The translations under genes and the position numbers were made by a program. DNA of 64,000 bases from [Mycobacterium] fortunisiensis (GTDB lineage Bacteria; Actinomycetota; Actinomycetes; Mycobacteriales; Mycobacteriaceae): the NCBI RefSeq assembly GCF_019050325.1, contig NZ_VOMB01000012.1, positions 104,976-168,975 on the forward strand. The letters run 5' to 3'. Shown piece by piece: positions 47,064 to 56,896 of this stretch; the first letter of the stretch is position 1, and every line of letters starts with the position of its first letter. Below the pieces are notes generated by a model, which saw only the letters and a program-made list of their open reading frames with translations, did not search any database and was not told the DNA's origin.

Positions 47064-48917
47064 ATGGTTCAGCCCAGCATCGATTGGCCGGCCGAGCCGC
47101 TGCGCTCGCTGGTGTGGACGTTGCAGGCGTGGGGGATCACGTTGGTGGCGTTCCTCGCGGTGGCGCTGCTGATCGCGCGATACACCCGGTGGGGCCGGCA
47201 GTTCTGGCGGGTCAACGCGGCGTTCTTCACCGGCGTCGCGAGTTGGCGCACCTGGGCGCTGCTGGCGTTCATGCTCTGGCACACCGTGTACGCAGCCCGG
47301 GTGGTGGTGATCTTCACCTATCAGTACGCCGACCTGATGAACGCGGTACAGGCCGGTTCGGAGGCGCTGGCCACCCACGACCCGGCCAAGCTCGACGCCG
47401 CGCGCCAGGCGTTCCTCACCTCGTTTGCGATCAGTGGGATTCTGGTGGCGCTCACGGTGGGGTACACCGTCGTCGACCTCTTCCTGCGCCGGGTTTTCGC
47501 GATCCGATGGCGCATCTGGCTCAACACCCGGCTGGTCGACGACTGGACGACCGGTGACGCGTTCTATCGCAACCGGTTTCTGGAGCCCCCGGTGGAGAAC
47601 CCCGATCAGCGCATCCAGACCGATGTCGAGACCTTCACCACCAAGTCGGTGGACCTCAGCATCGGGGCGGTCAGCAAGTCGCTGTTGATCGTGATGTTCA
47701 CCGGGGTGCTGTGGCAACTCTCGGGCCCATTGCAGTTGGGCGACTGGGTGATTCCGCGGGCCATGGTGTTCGTGGCGTTCGCCTTCTCGATCACCGTGAC
47801 CGTGATCGCGTTCTGGATCGGCCGTCCGCTGGTGCGGCTGAACTTCCTCAACGAACGGTTCAGTGCCAGTTTCCGGTATGCATTGGTCCGGCTGCGCGAC
47901 AGCGCTGAACGGGTGGCGTTCTACCGGGGCGCAGAGCGTGAGCGGGTACTGCTGCACTCCCGGTTCGCCGAGATCATCGCCAACATGTGGCGCATCGTGT
48001 TTGCCCAGTTGCGGCTCAACGGCTGGAACCGCGGTGTCGGTGACGTGACGACCGGCATGATTCCCTACATCGTGCAGGCGCCGCGCTTCTTCGCCGGACA
48101 GATCACTCTCGGCGGTCTGCTGCAGACCGTCGCGGCATTCGGAAACGTCTGCGGCGCAATGTCGTTCTTCCGGGACAGCTACGACGAATTCACCGTCTAC
48201 CGGGCGGCCCTGATGCGGATCGACCAGCTGCTCGAGGGCGACAGCCGGGCCCGGGCGCTCCCGAGGATGTCCGTCGGCGCCGCGGCGGACATCCTGACGC
48301 TCACCGACGTCGAGGTCAGCGACCTGCAGGGCCGGCCGCTGGTCACCGGTCTGACCATGCTGTTGACCCCGGGCGACAGTGTGGTGGTGAAGGGGCCGTC
48401 GGGGTGCGGCAAGACCACCCTGCTGCGCAGCCTTGCCGGGTTGTGGCCCGCGACGACGGGATCGGCGCGGTATCCGGGCGGGTGGGCCACGCTGTTCCTG
48501 CCCCAGCTGCCGTACCTGCCACTCGGGGATCTGCGGTCCGCGGTGGGGTATCCACTTCCGGTTGCCGAGGTGTCCGACAGCGAACTGTGCGACGTGCTGC
48601 GCGCGGTGGCGTTGGGACACCTGACCGAACGGCTGGCGGAGGCGGCCGACTGGGCGTCGGTGCTGTCCCTGGGCGAGCAACAGCGGGTGGCCTTCGCGCG
48701 GGTGCTGCTGGTGCGTCCTGCCGTGGTGTTCCTCGATGAGTCGACGTCCGCGTTGGACGAAGGTCTCGAAGATGCCATGTATGCGTTGGTGCGTGAGCGG
48801 TTACCCGAGTGTGTGGTGGTCAGTGTGGGACACCGGTCCACGATCGACCATCACCACCGGTCCCGGCTGCAGTTGCGGGGCGGTGGGCAGTGGGAGCTCT
48901 CGGCCGTAGCGGCCTAG
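47064..48917 (+). CDS. ABC exporter, SbmA/BacA-YddA type
   Basis: 617-residue fused membrane-ATPase protein. Six hydrophobic helices lie in residues 15-360 with the SbmA/BacA family block IRWRIWLNTRLVDDWTTGDA and NPDQRIQTDVETFT. The NBD (about 420-617) has Walker A KGPSGCGKTTLLRSLAG (about 443), signature LSLGEQQRVAFAR and Walker B AVVFLDESTSALDE. Mycobacterial Rv1819c of this family imports hydrophilic molecules including cobalamin and bleomycin; this is a separate paralogue whose cargo is unknown. ATG 47064. Not in an operon. Confidence 0.9.
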   Translation: MVQPSIDWPAEPLRSLVWTLQAWGITLVAFLAVALLIARYTRWGRQFWRVNAAFFTGVASWRTWALLAFMLWHTVYAARVVVIFTYQYADLMNAVQAGSEALATHDPAKLDAARQAFLTSFAISGILVALTVGYTVVDLFLRRVFAIRWRIWLNTRLVDDWTTGDAFYRNRFLEPPVENPDQRIQTDVETFTTKSVDLSIGAVSKSLLIVMFTGVLWQLSGPLQLGDWVIPRAMVFVAFAFSITVTVIAFWIGRPLVRLNFLNERFSASFRYALVRLRDSAERVAFYRGAERERVLLHSRFAEIIANMWRIVFAQLRLNGWNRGVGDVTTGMIPYIVQAPRFFAGQITLGGLLQTVAAFGNVCGAMSFFRDSYDEFTVYRAALMRIDQLLEGDSRARALPRMSVGAAADILTLTDVEVSDLQGRPLVTGLTMLLTPGDSVVVKGPSGCGKTTLLRSLAGLWPATTGSARYPGGWATLFLPQLPYLPLGDLRSAVGYPLPVAEVSDSELCDVLRAVALGHLTERLAEAADWASVLSLGEQQRVAFARVLLVRPAVVFLDESTSALDEGLEDAMYALVRERLPECVVVSVGHRSTIDHHHRSRLQLRGGGQWELSAVAA

Positions 48918-49019
48918 CGCATCGGAAATTGACGCGCGGCAGCACCCGTGCTGCGCACCGACGAGCAGGCCGGTTACCGTGACGGGGTTCAACGCGACTG
49001 ATGGGGAAGGTGGCGCCGC

Positions 49020-50429
49020 ATGGTGAGCAGGCTGTCGGCGTCCGACGCAGCGTTCTACCACCTGGAGAACACCGCCACGCCGATGTACGTCGGGTCGTTG
49101 TCGATCCTGCGCAAACCCCGGGCCGGGCTGAGCTACGAGACCTTGCTGGCGACCGTCGAGCAGCGTTTGCCGCAGATCCCGCGGTACCGGCAGAAGGTCC
49201 GTGAGGTGACGCTGGGCCTGGCCCGCCCGGTCTGGGTGGACGACCGGGATTTCGACATCACCTATCACATCCGGCGTTCGGCGCTGCCGTCGCCGGGCAG
49301 CGACGCCCAACTGCACGACCTGATCGCCCGGCTGGGCTCGCGGCCGCTGGACCGGACCCGGCCGCTGTGGGAGATGTATCTGGTCGAAGGGCTGGCGAAG
49401 AACCGGATCGCGATCTACACCAAAACCCATCAGGCGTTGGTCAACGGCATGTCCGCGCTCGAGATCGGACACGTCATCGCCGACCGCACGCAGAAGTCCC
49501 CGGAGTTCGGCGAGGACATCTGGATCCCGGCTCGTGAACCCAGTGACCGCCAGTTGGTCCTGGGCGCGATCGGGGAGTGGATCACCCGGCCGACCAGTCA
49601 GCTGGCCGCCCTGCGCGACACCGTGACCGAGGTGGTCACCAGCGGCAGCGAGCTGGCAGCGGTGGGGCGTCGGGTCGCTGAAGTGGCCCGCACGGTGGCC
49701 CGCGGCACCGCACCCAGCAGTCCGCTGAACACCACGGTTTCGCGCAACCGCCGGTTCTCGGTCGCCCAGCACAAGCTGGAGGACTACCGGCTGGTCCGGG
49801 CCCGGTACCACTGCGACGTCAACGACGTCGTCCTGGCCGTGGTGGCCGGGGCGCTGCGCAACTGGCTGCTCTCCCGGGGCGAGCCGGTGACACCGACCAC
49901 CGCGGTGCGGGCGATGGCGCCGATGTCGGTCTACCCCGAGGAGGAACTGGACTCCACCGGTCCGGGGCAGGCCATCAGCGAGGTGTCGCCGTTCCTGGTC
50001 GACCTGCCCGTCGGGGAGGGCAACGCGGTGGTGCGGTTGTCCCAGATCGCCCACGCCACCGAATCGCATCCCACCGCAGCCAGTCTGGTGGATGCGCGCA
50101 CCATCGTGACGCTGTCCGGATTTGCCCCACCGACGTTGCACGCCATGGGTATTCGCGTGGCCACCGGGTTTTCGGCACGGTTGTTCAACTTGCTGATCAC
50201 CAACGTGCCCGGGGCCCAGAAACAGATGTACATCGCCGGCACCAAACTGCTCGAGACGTACGCGGTGCCACCGCTGCTGCAGAACCAGGTGCTGGCCATC
50301 GGGGTCACCTCGTACGACGGCATGTTGTACTTCGGGATCAACGCCGACCGCGACGCGATGAGCGACGTGGACGTGCTACCCAGCCTGCTGCGCGAATCGC
50401 TCGACGAGTTATTGGACGCGGCTAAGTAG
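49020..50429 (+). CDS. WS/DGAT-like acyltransferase with altered active site (Tgs3-like)
   Basis: 469-residue member of the wax ester synthase/diacylglycerol acyltransferase family, which makes triacylglycerol or wax esters from acyl-CoA. Opening LSASDAAFYHLENTATPMYVGSL and DFDITYHIRRSALPSPG are typical. The catalytic HHxxxDG motif is replaced by THQALVNG (His137-Gln138 ... Asn142-Gly143), so the second His and the Asp are missing. Middle and C-terminal blocks (CDVNDVVLAVVAGALRNWLL, SLLRESLDELL) are intact. It corresponds to the Rv3234c/Rv3233c pair, here as one unbroken gene. ATG at 49020 after a GGGGAAGG site. Confidence 0.87.
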   Translation: MVSRLSASDAAFYHLENTATPMYVGSLSILRKPRAGLSYETLLATVEQRLPQIPRYRQKVREVTLGLARPVWVDDRDFDITYHIRRSALPSPGSDAQLHDLIARLGSRPLDRTRPLWEMYLVEGLAKNRIAIYTKTHQALVNGMSALEIGHVIADRTQKSPEFGEDIWIPAREPSDRQLVLGAIGEWITRPTSQLAALRDTVTEVVTSGSELAAVGRRVAEVARTVARGTAPSSPLNTTVSRNRRFSVAQHKLEDYRLVRARYHCDVNDVVLAVVAGALRNWLLSRGEPVTPTTAVRAMAPMSVYPEEELDSTGPGQAISEVSPFLVDLPVGEGNAVVRLSQIAHATESHPTAASLVDARTIVTLSGFAPPTLHAMGIRVATGFSARLFNLLITNVPGAQKQMYIAGTKLLETYAVPPLLQNQVLAIGVTSYDGMLYFGINADRDAMSDVDVLPSLLRESLDELLDAAK

Positions 50430-50501
50430 TTTCTGGGCAGGCTCTGGCAAATAGTCCAGGTATTTGACCTCGCGCTCGGTTCGCGGTCTGATGAATTCAC
50501 C

Positions 50502-52310
50502 ATGGCCACGGAGACACGAAAAAGTAGATCTGACAAGCACACGCAAGAAGTCAAGGAAACAACGAAGAAGGCGCTGAAGTCGCCGACCGGCGATGTGGTG
50601 CCCCACCACCCTGTGCTCGATGTTCCGGTCGAGCAGAAGGCGTATACCCGCCGCGCCGGGATGGACTGGGTGGTGTTCGGGGTGACCGCCGCGATCGCCA
50701 TCGCGTTCCTGGTCTGGGGATTCGTCGACACCGCGTCACTTGCGACCGCGTCGTCCAACGCCCTGGGTTGGGTGATGGCCAATGTCGGCTGGCTGTTCGT
50801 CCTGACCGCGTCCGGGTTCGTGGTGTTCGTGATCTGGCTGGCGATGAGCCGATACGGCAACATCCCGTTGGGCCGCGATGACGACGAGCCCGAGTTTCGC
50901 ACGGTGTCCTGGGTGGCGATGATGTTCAGCGCCGGTATGGGCATCGGGCTGATGTTCTTCGGGGTCTCCGAGCCGCTGTCGCACTTCGCCTCGCCGCCGC
51001 CCGGGACCGGGGGACCGGGCAACCCCCGGGCCGCGGAGACCGCGATGGCCACCACGATGTTCCATTGGACGCTGCATCCATGGGCGATCTACGCCGTCGT
51101 CGGCCTGACCATCGCCTACGGCGTCTACCGCAAGGGCAGGCTGCAGCTGGTCAGTGCGGCGTTCGAACCGTTGCTCGGCAAACATGTCAACGGGCCGTGG
51201 GGCAAGGTCATCGACATGCTGGCGATCTTCGCCACCCTGTTCGGATCGGCTGCCTCCCTGGGGTTGGGCGCGCTGCAGATCCGGAGCGGCCTGCACATCG
51301 TGGCCGGAATCGGGGAGACCGGTAACGCCATCCTGATCGGCACCATCACGATCCTCACCATCGCGTTCGTGCTGTCCGCGGTGTCGGGTGTGGCACGTGG
51401 AATTCAGTGGCTGTCCAACATCAACATGGTGCTCGCGGTCGGGATGGCGCTGTTCATCTTCGTGGTCGGACCGACGATGTTCATGTTGAACATGATCCCG
51501 ACCTCCATCGGCAGCTATGTGGACCAGCTGGCGCAGATGGCGGCCCGGACCGGCGCCGAAGGCGAAGTGGTCAGCACCTGGCTGACGAGCTGGACCATCT
51601 TCTACTGGGCGTGGTGGATCTCGTGGACTCCGTTTGTCGGCATGTTCATTGCGCGGATCTCCCGCGGCCGGACCATTCGGCAATTCGTGACCGGGGTGCT
51701 GCTGGTGCCGAGCGTGGTGTCGGTGGTGTGGTTCTGCGTCTTCGGCGGTGCGGCGATCTTCGAGCAGGAGCACGGTGTGGACCTGGCCGGGATGGGCAGC
51801 CAGGAGCGGCAGCTGTTCAGCCTGCTCGGCGAGTACCCGATCGCGATGGTCACCAGCGTGGTGGTGATGATCCTGGTCGCCATCTTCTTCGTGTCCGGTG
51901 CCGACGCCGCGTCGATCGTGATGGGTTCGCTGTCGGAGCGCGGCACCATCAAGCCGACCCGCCCCACGGTGATCTTCTGGGGCGTCGCGACGGGCGCGGT
52001 GGCAGCGGTGATGCTGCTGGTCGGCGGGGCGGACGCGCTCAACGGGCTGCAGTCGATCACCATCATCGTCGCGGTGCCGTTCGTGCTGGTGATGATCGGG
52101 CTGGCGGTGTCGCTGGTCCGTGATCTGCGCCGGGATCCGCTGGTGGTGCGCCGCGAGTACGCACTGGAGGCGGTCAACGATGCGGTGGTCAGCGGCGTCA
52201 CCCAGCACGGCGACGATTTCGTGATCTCGGTGGAGAAGGACCCGCAGGCCGACGAGAAACGGGCCGACGAGAAACCGGCCGAAGCCAAAAAGGACGCCGA
52301 CGGCGGCTAA
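50502..52310 (+). CDS. BCCT-family betaine/choline transporter
   Basis: 602-residue sodium- or proton-coupled transporter of the betaine-choline-carnitine family, likely for osmoprotectant uptake. About 12 hydrophobic segments; the BCCT signature is present at FYWAWWISWTPFVGMFIARI with the Trp-rich core, plus GMGIGLMFFGVSEPL, and LGKHVNGPWGKVIDMLAIFAT. The N-terminal 45 residues and the C-terminal 60 (ending in repeated DEKRADEKPAEAKK) are charged, as in BetP-like osmosensing tails. ATG 50502; 9 bases before the Rv3231c-like gene. Confidence 0.9.
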   Translation: MATETRKSRSDKHTQEVKETTKKALKSPTGDVVPHHPVLDVPVEQKAYTRRAGMDWVVFGVTAAIAIAFLVWGFVDTASLATASSNALGWVMANVGWLFVLTASGFVVFVIWLAMSRYGNIPLGRDDDEPEFRTVSWVAMMFSAGMGIGLMFFGVSEPLSHFASPPPGTGGPGNPRAAETAMATTMFHWTLHPWAIYAVVGLTIAYGVYRKGRLQLVSAAFEPLLGKHVNGPWGKVIDMLAIFATLFGSAASLGLGALQIRSGLHIVAGIGETGNAILIGTITILTIAFVLSAVSGVARGIQWLSNINMVLAVGMALFIFVVGPTMFMLNMIPTSIGSYVDQLAQMAARTGAEGEVVSTWLTSWTIFYWAWWISWTPFVGMFIARISRGRTIRQFVTGVLLVPSVVSVVWFCVFGGAAIFEQEHGVDLAGMGSQERQLFSLLGEYPIAMVTSVVVMILVAIFFVSGADAASIVMGSLSERGTIKPTRPTVIFWGVATGAVAAVMLLVGGADALNGLQSITIIVAVPFVLVMIGLAVSLVRDLRRDPLVVRREYALEAVNDAVVSGVTQHGDDFVISVEKDPQADEKRADEKPAEAKKDADGG

Positions 52311-52319
52311 CCTCGCGGT

Positions 52320-52829
52320 GTGCGCGTCTACATCCCGACGACCCTGGTCGCCCTGCAACAGCTTGTCGCCGACCGTCATCTGCTCGTCGTGAACGGGACG
52401 GCCTTCGCGGTCACCCCGACGCTGCGAGAGGCCTATTCGGAGGGCGACGACGACGAACTCGCCGAGGTGGCGTTGCGCGAGGCCGCGCTGGCCTCGCTGC
52501 GGCTGCTGGCCGGGGTGCCGCCAGATTCGGGCCTGCCGCCGCGCCGCGCGGTGGTGGTGGCCGACACCGGGGAGGACGCTGTGGTGACGTTGCGTCCCGA
52601 TCTCGATGACGCGGTGGTGCGGCTGTCCGGGCCGCTGCCGATCGACGCGGTCGTCGCGGTGTACGTCGACAACGCCGACGCCGAGGCCGCGGTGCTGGCG
52701 GCCGTCGACGCCATCGACGAGGCGGATCTGGGGGACGAGGACGCGGGGCTCACGGTGGGCGACGCCCAGGATCATGACCTGGCCTGGTACGCCCCGCAGG
52801 AACTGCCTTTCCTACTCGAACTGCTCTGA
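52320..52829 (+). CDS. Rv3231c-like conserved protein
   Basis: 169-residue actinobacterial protein of unknown function, very acidic. Conserved-looking pieces are the N-terminal MRVYIPTTLVALQQL and the C-terminal DLAWYAPQELPFLLELL. GTG start at 52320. Placed between the BCCT gene (9-base gap) and the amidohydrolase gene (15-base gap), so possibly co-transcribed. Confidence 0.83.
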   Translation: MRVYIPTTLVALQQLVADRHLLVVNGTAFAVTPTLREAYSEGDDDELAEVALREAALASLRLLAGVPPDSGLPPRRAVVVADTGEDAVVTLRPDLDDAVVRLSGPLPIDAVVAVYVDNADAEAAVLAAVDAIDEADLGDEDAGLTVGDAQDHDLAWYAPQELPFLLELL

Positions 52830-52844
52830 CCGACAGGGATTTTC

Positions 52845-54260
52845 ATGCGCACCTTCGGCTTGTTGGCCGCGATGGCCGTGATCCTGGCGTGTGCGTCGTG
52901 TTCGACCGGCGACGGTTCTCCGGCCGCCCCCGCGGAGTCGACGGTCCCGGGCCAGGCTCGGCAAGCTCCACCGCCGGCACCGCCGGGCCAGGGGCCGGCC
53001 GTCACGGACTTCCGCAACGTCAGGATCTTTGACGGCCACAGTGATCAGCTGTCGGCACCGTCGAACGTGCGGATCAAGGGCAACCGGATCGAACGGATCT
53101 CGACCGAGGCGCTGCCTGCAGAGTCGGCGGCCACGGTGATCGACGGTGACGGTCGGACGCTGATGCCGGGTCTGATCGACAACCACTGGCACACGATGTT
53201 CGTGCGTCCGCCCGCGTCGCAGTTGCTGACCTCCGATGTCGGGTACCTCAATCTGCTGGCCGGCGCAGAGGCGCGCGACACCCTGATGCGAGGTTTCACC
53301 ACGGTGCGTGATCTGGGCGGTCCGAGCTTCGGTCTCAAGCAGGCGATCGACGAGGGCGTCACCGAGGGGCCGCGGATTTTTCCCTCCGGCGCGATGATCA
53401 CCGTCACCAGCGGTCACGGTGACTTCCGGCAACCGGCCGATCTGCCACGCAGTCCGGGTGGTCCGCCGTCGAGGCAGGAGGAGATGGGCGGCAGCATGGT
53501 TGCCGACAGCCCCGACGAGGTGCGGTTGCGCACCCGTGAGCAGTTGTTCCGGGGCGCCTCCCAGATCAAGCTGACCGCCGGGGGTGGGGTGTCCTCGCCG
53601 CACAGCCCGCTCGACGTCACCACATTCACCGAACCGGAACTGCGGGCCGCCACCGAGGCCGCCGGCAACTGGGGCACCTATGTGACGGTGCACGCCTACA
53701 CCCCGCAGACCATCCAGCAGGCGATCCGCGCCGGGGTCACGTGCATCGAGCACGCCCATCTGATGGATGAGGCAACGGCAAAAGAGATGGCGGACAAGAA
53801 GATCTGGCTGAGCACCCAACCGATCCCGGCCGAGATGATCGGCGCGTTCCCGCCGGGCTCCGATGAGGCCGCCAAGGCCAGGGAGATCGTCGACGGCGTC
53901 GACAACGTCTACCGGTTGGCCCGCAAGTACAAGCTCAAGACGGCCTTCGGCACCGACATCCTGTTCTCGCCGCAGCTGGCACCGAAACAGGGGGCGCTGT
54001 TGGCCGGGCTGGGCAAGTGGTTCTCGCCGGCCGAGACGTTGACGATGGCCACTGCAACCAACGCCGAACTGTTGGCGCTCTCCGGCAAGCGCAGCCCGTA
54101 CGCAGGCAAGCTCGGCGTCGTCGAGGAGGGTGCCCTGGCGGATCTGCTGCTGGTCGACGGGGACCCGCTGGCCCGCCTGGACCTGGTGGCCGACCCGGAG
54201 CGCAATTTCACCGTGATCATGAAGGACGGCCACACCTACAAGAACACTTTGACTCCCTGA
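52845..54260 (+). CDS. Secreted amidohydrolase lipoprotein
   Basis: 471-residue metal-dependent amidohydrolase with a lipoprotein signal (hydrophobic core [14 protein letters not shown], lipid Cys at about 19-20). Amidohydrolase motifs: DNHWHTMF (metal histidines), QIKLTAGGG (carboxylated Lys), VHAYT and CIEHAHLM (His), and FGTDILF (Asp). The Xaa-Pro/Xaa-Arg dipeptidase or imidazolonepropionase-like subgroup is likely. Located outside the membrane, possibly scavenging dipeptides. ATG 52845. Confidence 0.85.
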   Translation: MRTFGLLAAMAVILACASCSTGDGSPAAPAESTVPGQARQAPPPAPPGQGPAVTDFRNVRIFDGHSDQLSAPSNVRIKGNRIERISTEALPAESAATVIDGDGRTLMPGLIDNHWHTMFVRPPASQLLTSDVGYLNLLAGAEARDTLMRGFTTVRDLGGPSFGLKQAIDEGVTEGPRIFPSGAMITVTSGHGDFRQPADLPRSPGGPPSRQEEMGGSMVADSPDEVRLRTREQLFRGASQIKLTAGGGVSSPHSPLDVTTFTEPELRAATEAAGNWGTYVTVHAYTPQTIQQAIRAGVTCIEHAHLMDEATAKEMADKKIWLSTQPIPAEMIGAFPPGSDEAAKAREIVDGVDNVYRLARKYKLKTAFGTDILFSPQLAPKQGALLAGLGKWFSPAETLTMATATNAELLALSGKRSPYAGKLGVVEEGALADLLLVDGDPLARLDLVADPERNFTVIMKDGHTYKNTLTP

Positions 54261-54297
54261 CCTGCGGCGTCGCCTGTACGACTGGCTACGGACGGGT

Positions 54298-54317
54298 AAC
54301 CTACGGTACCGTAGGTT
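54298..54317. promoter_or_regulatory. 20-bp palindromic operator before the desaturase reductase
   Basis: AACCTACGGTACCGTAGGTT is a perfect 20-bp palindrome ending one base before the ATG of the reductase gene. It contains TACCGT (54307-54312), a TANNNT -10 box whose start point would be the ATG itself, so the mRNA is probably leaderless. The same element recurs at the desA3 promoter. Confidence 0.8.
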
Positions 54318-54318
54318 G

Positions 54319-55467
54319 ATGGCCAAGAACTCGATCAAGGTCTCGGCCAGTGTGGCCGACACGGTGCGTCCCACCATCGCCGGTGCCGAGCGCCGCCCGG
54401 GCTGGCATGCGCTGCGCCGGATCGCCGCGCAGGTGACCACGCCACTGCTGCCCGACGACTACCTCAAGCTGGCCAACCCGCTGTGGTCGGCGCGGGAGCT
54501 GCGTGGCCGGGTGGTCGAAGTGCGGCGCGAGACGTCGGACTCGGCGACGCTGGTGATCAAGCCGGGGTGGGGATTCTCGTTCGATTATCAGCCGGGCCAG
54601 TACGTCGGTATCGGTGTGCTGATGGACGGACGCTGGCGCTGGCGGTCCTATTCGTTGACCTCGACCCCGGAGCGGGCATCCGCAGCCGGGGCGCGCACCA
54701 TCGCGATCACGGTCAAGGCGATGCCCGAGGGGTTCTTGTCGACGCATCTGGTCGACGGGTTGCGCCCGGGCACCGTGGTGCGGTTGGCCGCCCCGCAGGG
54801 CAACTTCGTCATGCCCGATCCGGCACCGGCGACGGTGTTGTTCGTGACGGCCGGCTCGGGGATCACCCCGGTGATGTCGATGCTGCGCACCCTGGCGCGC
54901 CGCGACCAGATCACCGACATCGTGCATGTACATTCCGCGCCAACGGAATCCGACGTGATGTTCGCTTCTGAGCTGGCCAAGTTGCACGATGCTCATACCG
55001 GCTACCGGCTGCTGTTGCGCAGTACCCGGACCGAAGGCAGGCTGGATCTGGCGCACCTCGGCGACGTCGTTCCGGATTGGCGTGAGCGTCAGACCTGGGC
55101 GTGCGGGCCGGAGGGCATGCTCGATGACGCCGAGCGGGTGTGGGCGGCCGCCGGTATCGCCGAGCACCTGCACCTGGAGCGGTTCGCGGTGTCGCGGGCG
55201 GCTCCGCACGGCGCCGGAGGCACGGTGACGTTCGAGCGCAGCGGCAAGGAGGTCACGGTCGACGGCGCGACGCCGTTGATGGACGCGGGGGAACAGGCCG
55301 GGATTCAGATGCCGTTCGGCTGTCGGATGGGGATCTGCCAGTCCTGTGTGGTGGGACTGGTCGACGGGCACGTGCGCGATTTGCGCACCGGCGTCGAGCA
55401 CGACCCGGGCACCAGGATCCAGACGTGTGTTTCCGCCGCTTCCGGCGACTGCGTCCTGGATGTGTAA
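54319..55467 (+). CDS. Ferredoxin reductase partner of DesA3 (Rv3230c-like)
   Basis: 382-residue FAD/2Fe-2S oxidoreductase, the NADPH-dependent electron donor to stearoyl-CoA desaturase DesA3 in mycobacteria. FNR-type FAD block [12 protein letters not shown] and NAD(P) block [16 protein letters not shown], followed by a C-terminal plant-type ferredoxin domain with the cysteine set [14 protein letters not shown]...QTC. ATG at 54319 chosen (a TTG is one codon earlier) because it starts right after the palindromic operator and fits leaderless transcription. 68 bases before desA3, which has its own promoter. Confidence 0.93.
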   Translation: MAKNSIKVSASVADTVRPTIAGAERRPGWHALRRIAAQVTTPLLPDDYLKLANPLWSARELRGRVVEVRRETSDSATLVIKPGWGFSFDYQPGQYVGIGVLMDGRWRWRSYSLTSTPERASAAGARTIAITVKAMPEGFLSTHLVDGLRPGTVVRLAAPQGNFVMPDPAPATVLFVTAGSGITPVMSMLRTLARRDQITDIVHVHSAPTESDVMFASELAKLHDAHTGYRLLLRSTRTEGRLDLAHLGDVVPDWRERQTWACGPEGMLDDAERVWAAAGIAEHLHLERFAVSRAAPHGAGGTVTFERSGKEVTVDGATPLMDAGEQAGIQMPFGCRMGICQSCVVGLVDGHVRDLRTGVEHDPGTRIQTCVSAASGDCVLDV

Positions 55468-55480
55468 GCTTTACTGGCTA

Positions 55481-55516
55481 GTAACCTACGGGATCGTAGG
55501 TTACGCTACCGTAGGT
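55481..55516. promoter_or_regulatory. desA3 operator and promoter
   Basis: GTAACCTACG (55481-55490) and CGTAGGTTAC (55495-55504) form perfect 10-bp arms around GGAT, matching the operator at 54298-54317 at 20 of 24 aligned positions. A third half-site CTACCGTAGGT follows at 55506-55516 and includes the -10 box TACCGT (55507-55512). The ribosome site GAGAGGAGG is at 55521-55529. Confidence 0.8.
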
Positions 55517-55535
55517 CATTGAGAGGAGGCTGACG

Positions 55536-56774
55536 ATGGCAGTAACCGACGTTCCCGCATTCGCGCATCTCACCGATGCCGACATCGAGAATTTCGCCGT
55601 AGAACTGGACGCGATCCGGCAAGACATCGAAGACTCCCGCGGCGAGCGCGATGCGCGCTACATCCGCCGCACCATCGCGGCGCAACGCGCGCTCGACGTC
55701 GCCGGCCGCGTGATGCTCGCGGCGAGCTCCAAGCGTTCCGCGTGGTGGGCGGGCACCATCACCCTGGGCGTGGCCAAGATCATCGAGAACATGGAGATCG
55801 GCCACAACGTCATGCACGGCCAGTGGGACTGGATGAACGATCCCGAGATCCACTCGTCCTCGTGGGAGTGGGACATGAGCGGGGCGTCCAAGCACTGGCG
55901 GTTCACCCACAACTTCATGCATCACAAGTACACGAACATCCTCGGCATGGACGACGACGTGGGCTACGGCGTCATCCGCGTGACCCGGGATGCCAAGTGG
56001 AAGCCGTTCAACCTGTACGGCAACCTGCTGTTCAACACCCTGCTGGCGATCGGCTTCGAGTGGGGCGTGGGGCTGCAGCACCTGGAGCTCGGCAAGATCT
56101 TCAAGGGCCGCGACAACCGCAACGCCACCCTGGTGCGCGTCCGCGAGTTCGGCGTCAAGGCCGGACACCAGCTGGCCAAGGACTACGTGGTGTGGCCCGC
56201 GCTCACGTCGCTGTCGCCCGGTGCCACCTTCAAGTCCACCTTGAAGGCCAATGCGGTGGCCAACGTCATCCGCAACGTCTGGGCCAACGCGGTGATCTTC
56301 TGCGGCCATTTCCCCGATGGCGCAGAGAAATTCACCAAGACCGACATGGTCGGTGAAAGCCGCGGCCAGTGGTACCTGCGCCAGATGCTGGGCAGCGCCA
56401 ACTTCAACTCAGGTCCGGCGCTGGCCTTCATGAGCGGCAACCTGAGCTACCAGATCGAGCATCACCTGTTCCCGGATCTGCCGAGCAATCGGTACGCCGA
56501 GGTCGCGATCCGGGTGCGGGCGCTGTGCGACAAGTACGACCTGCCCTACACCACGGGTCCGTTCCTGGTGCAGTACGGCAAGACCTGGCGCACCATCGCC
56601 AAACTGTCGCTGCCGGACCGGTTCCTGAAGGACACGGCCGACAACGCCCCGGAAACCCGCAGTGAGCGGATGTTCACAACGCTCGACGGGTACGGCGTCA
56701 CCGATCCGACCACCGGGCGTCGCCGCGGCCTGAAGACGGCCATCGCGGCGGTGCGGGGCTGGCGCCGCAGCTGA
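55536..56774 (+). CDS. desA3: Stearoyl-CoA Delta9-desaturase DesA3
   Basis: 412-residue membrane diiron desaturase producing oleoyl-CoA for phospholipids and triacylglycerol. The three histidine boxes are GHNVMHGQW, FTHNFMHHKYT and IEHHLFPDLPSNR, with a further HFPDG near 290. Hydrophobic regions between boxes form the membrane hairpins. ATG with GAGAGGAGG. Works with the upstream reductase; in M. tuberculosis this pair is the target of thiourea drugs such as isoxyl. Followed by a strong hairpin. Confidence 0.94.
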   Translation: MAVTDVPAFAHLTDADIENFAVELDAIRQDIEDSRGERDARYIRRTIAAQRALDVAGRVMLAASSKRSAWWAGTITLGVAKIIENMEIGHNVMHGQWDWMNDPEIHSSSWEWDMSGASKHWRFTHNFMHHKYTNILGMDDDVGYGVIRVTRDAKWKPFNLYGNLLFNTLLAIGFEWGVGLQHLELGKIFKGRDNRNATLVRVREFGVKAGHQLAKDYVVWPALTSLSPGATFKSTLKANAVANVIRNVWANAVIFCGHFPDGAEKFTKTDMVGESRGQWYLRQMLGSANFNSGPALAFMSGNLSYQIEHHLFPDLPSNRYAEVAIRVRALCDKYDLPYTTGPFLVQYGKTWRTIAKLSLPDRFLKDTADNAPETRSERMFTTLDGYGVTDPTTGRRRGLKTAIAAVRGWRRS

Positions 56775-56792
56775 GCCCAGTTCGAATGTGAA

Positions 56793-56829
56793 GAAGGTGT
56801 CGAGAAATCACTCATTTCTCGACACCTTC
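56793..56829 (+). terminator. Strong hairpin terminator after desA3
   Basis: Perfect 16-bp stem GAAGGTGTCGAGAAAT (56793-56808)/ATTTCTCGACACCTTC (56814-56829) with a CACTC loop, 19 bases past the desA3 stop. Flanking bases GTGA and TCAC can extend the stem after one mismatch. No T run follows. Confidence 0.88.
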
Positions 56830-56896
56830 GTCACGTTGGGCGTATTGGCAGAAAGCTTCCAGGGAGCTGGCAGCCCGGGTTCATACGCTTTCGCTC

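Noticed and set aside
50736..52775. 679-codon minus-strand frame opposite the BCCT transporter
   Set aside because: His/Arg/Asp-rich pattern produced by complementing hydrophobic codons of a membrane protein; no motifs.
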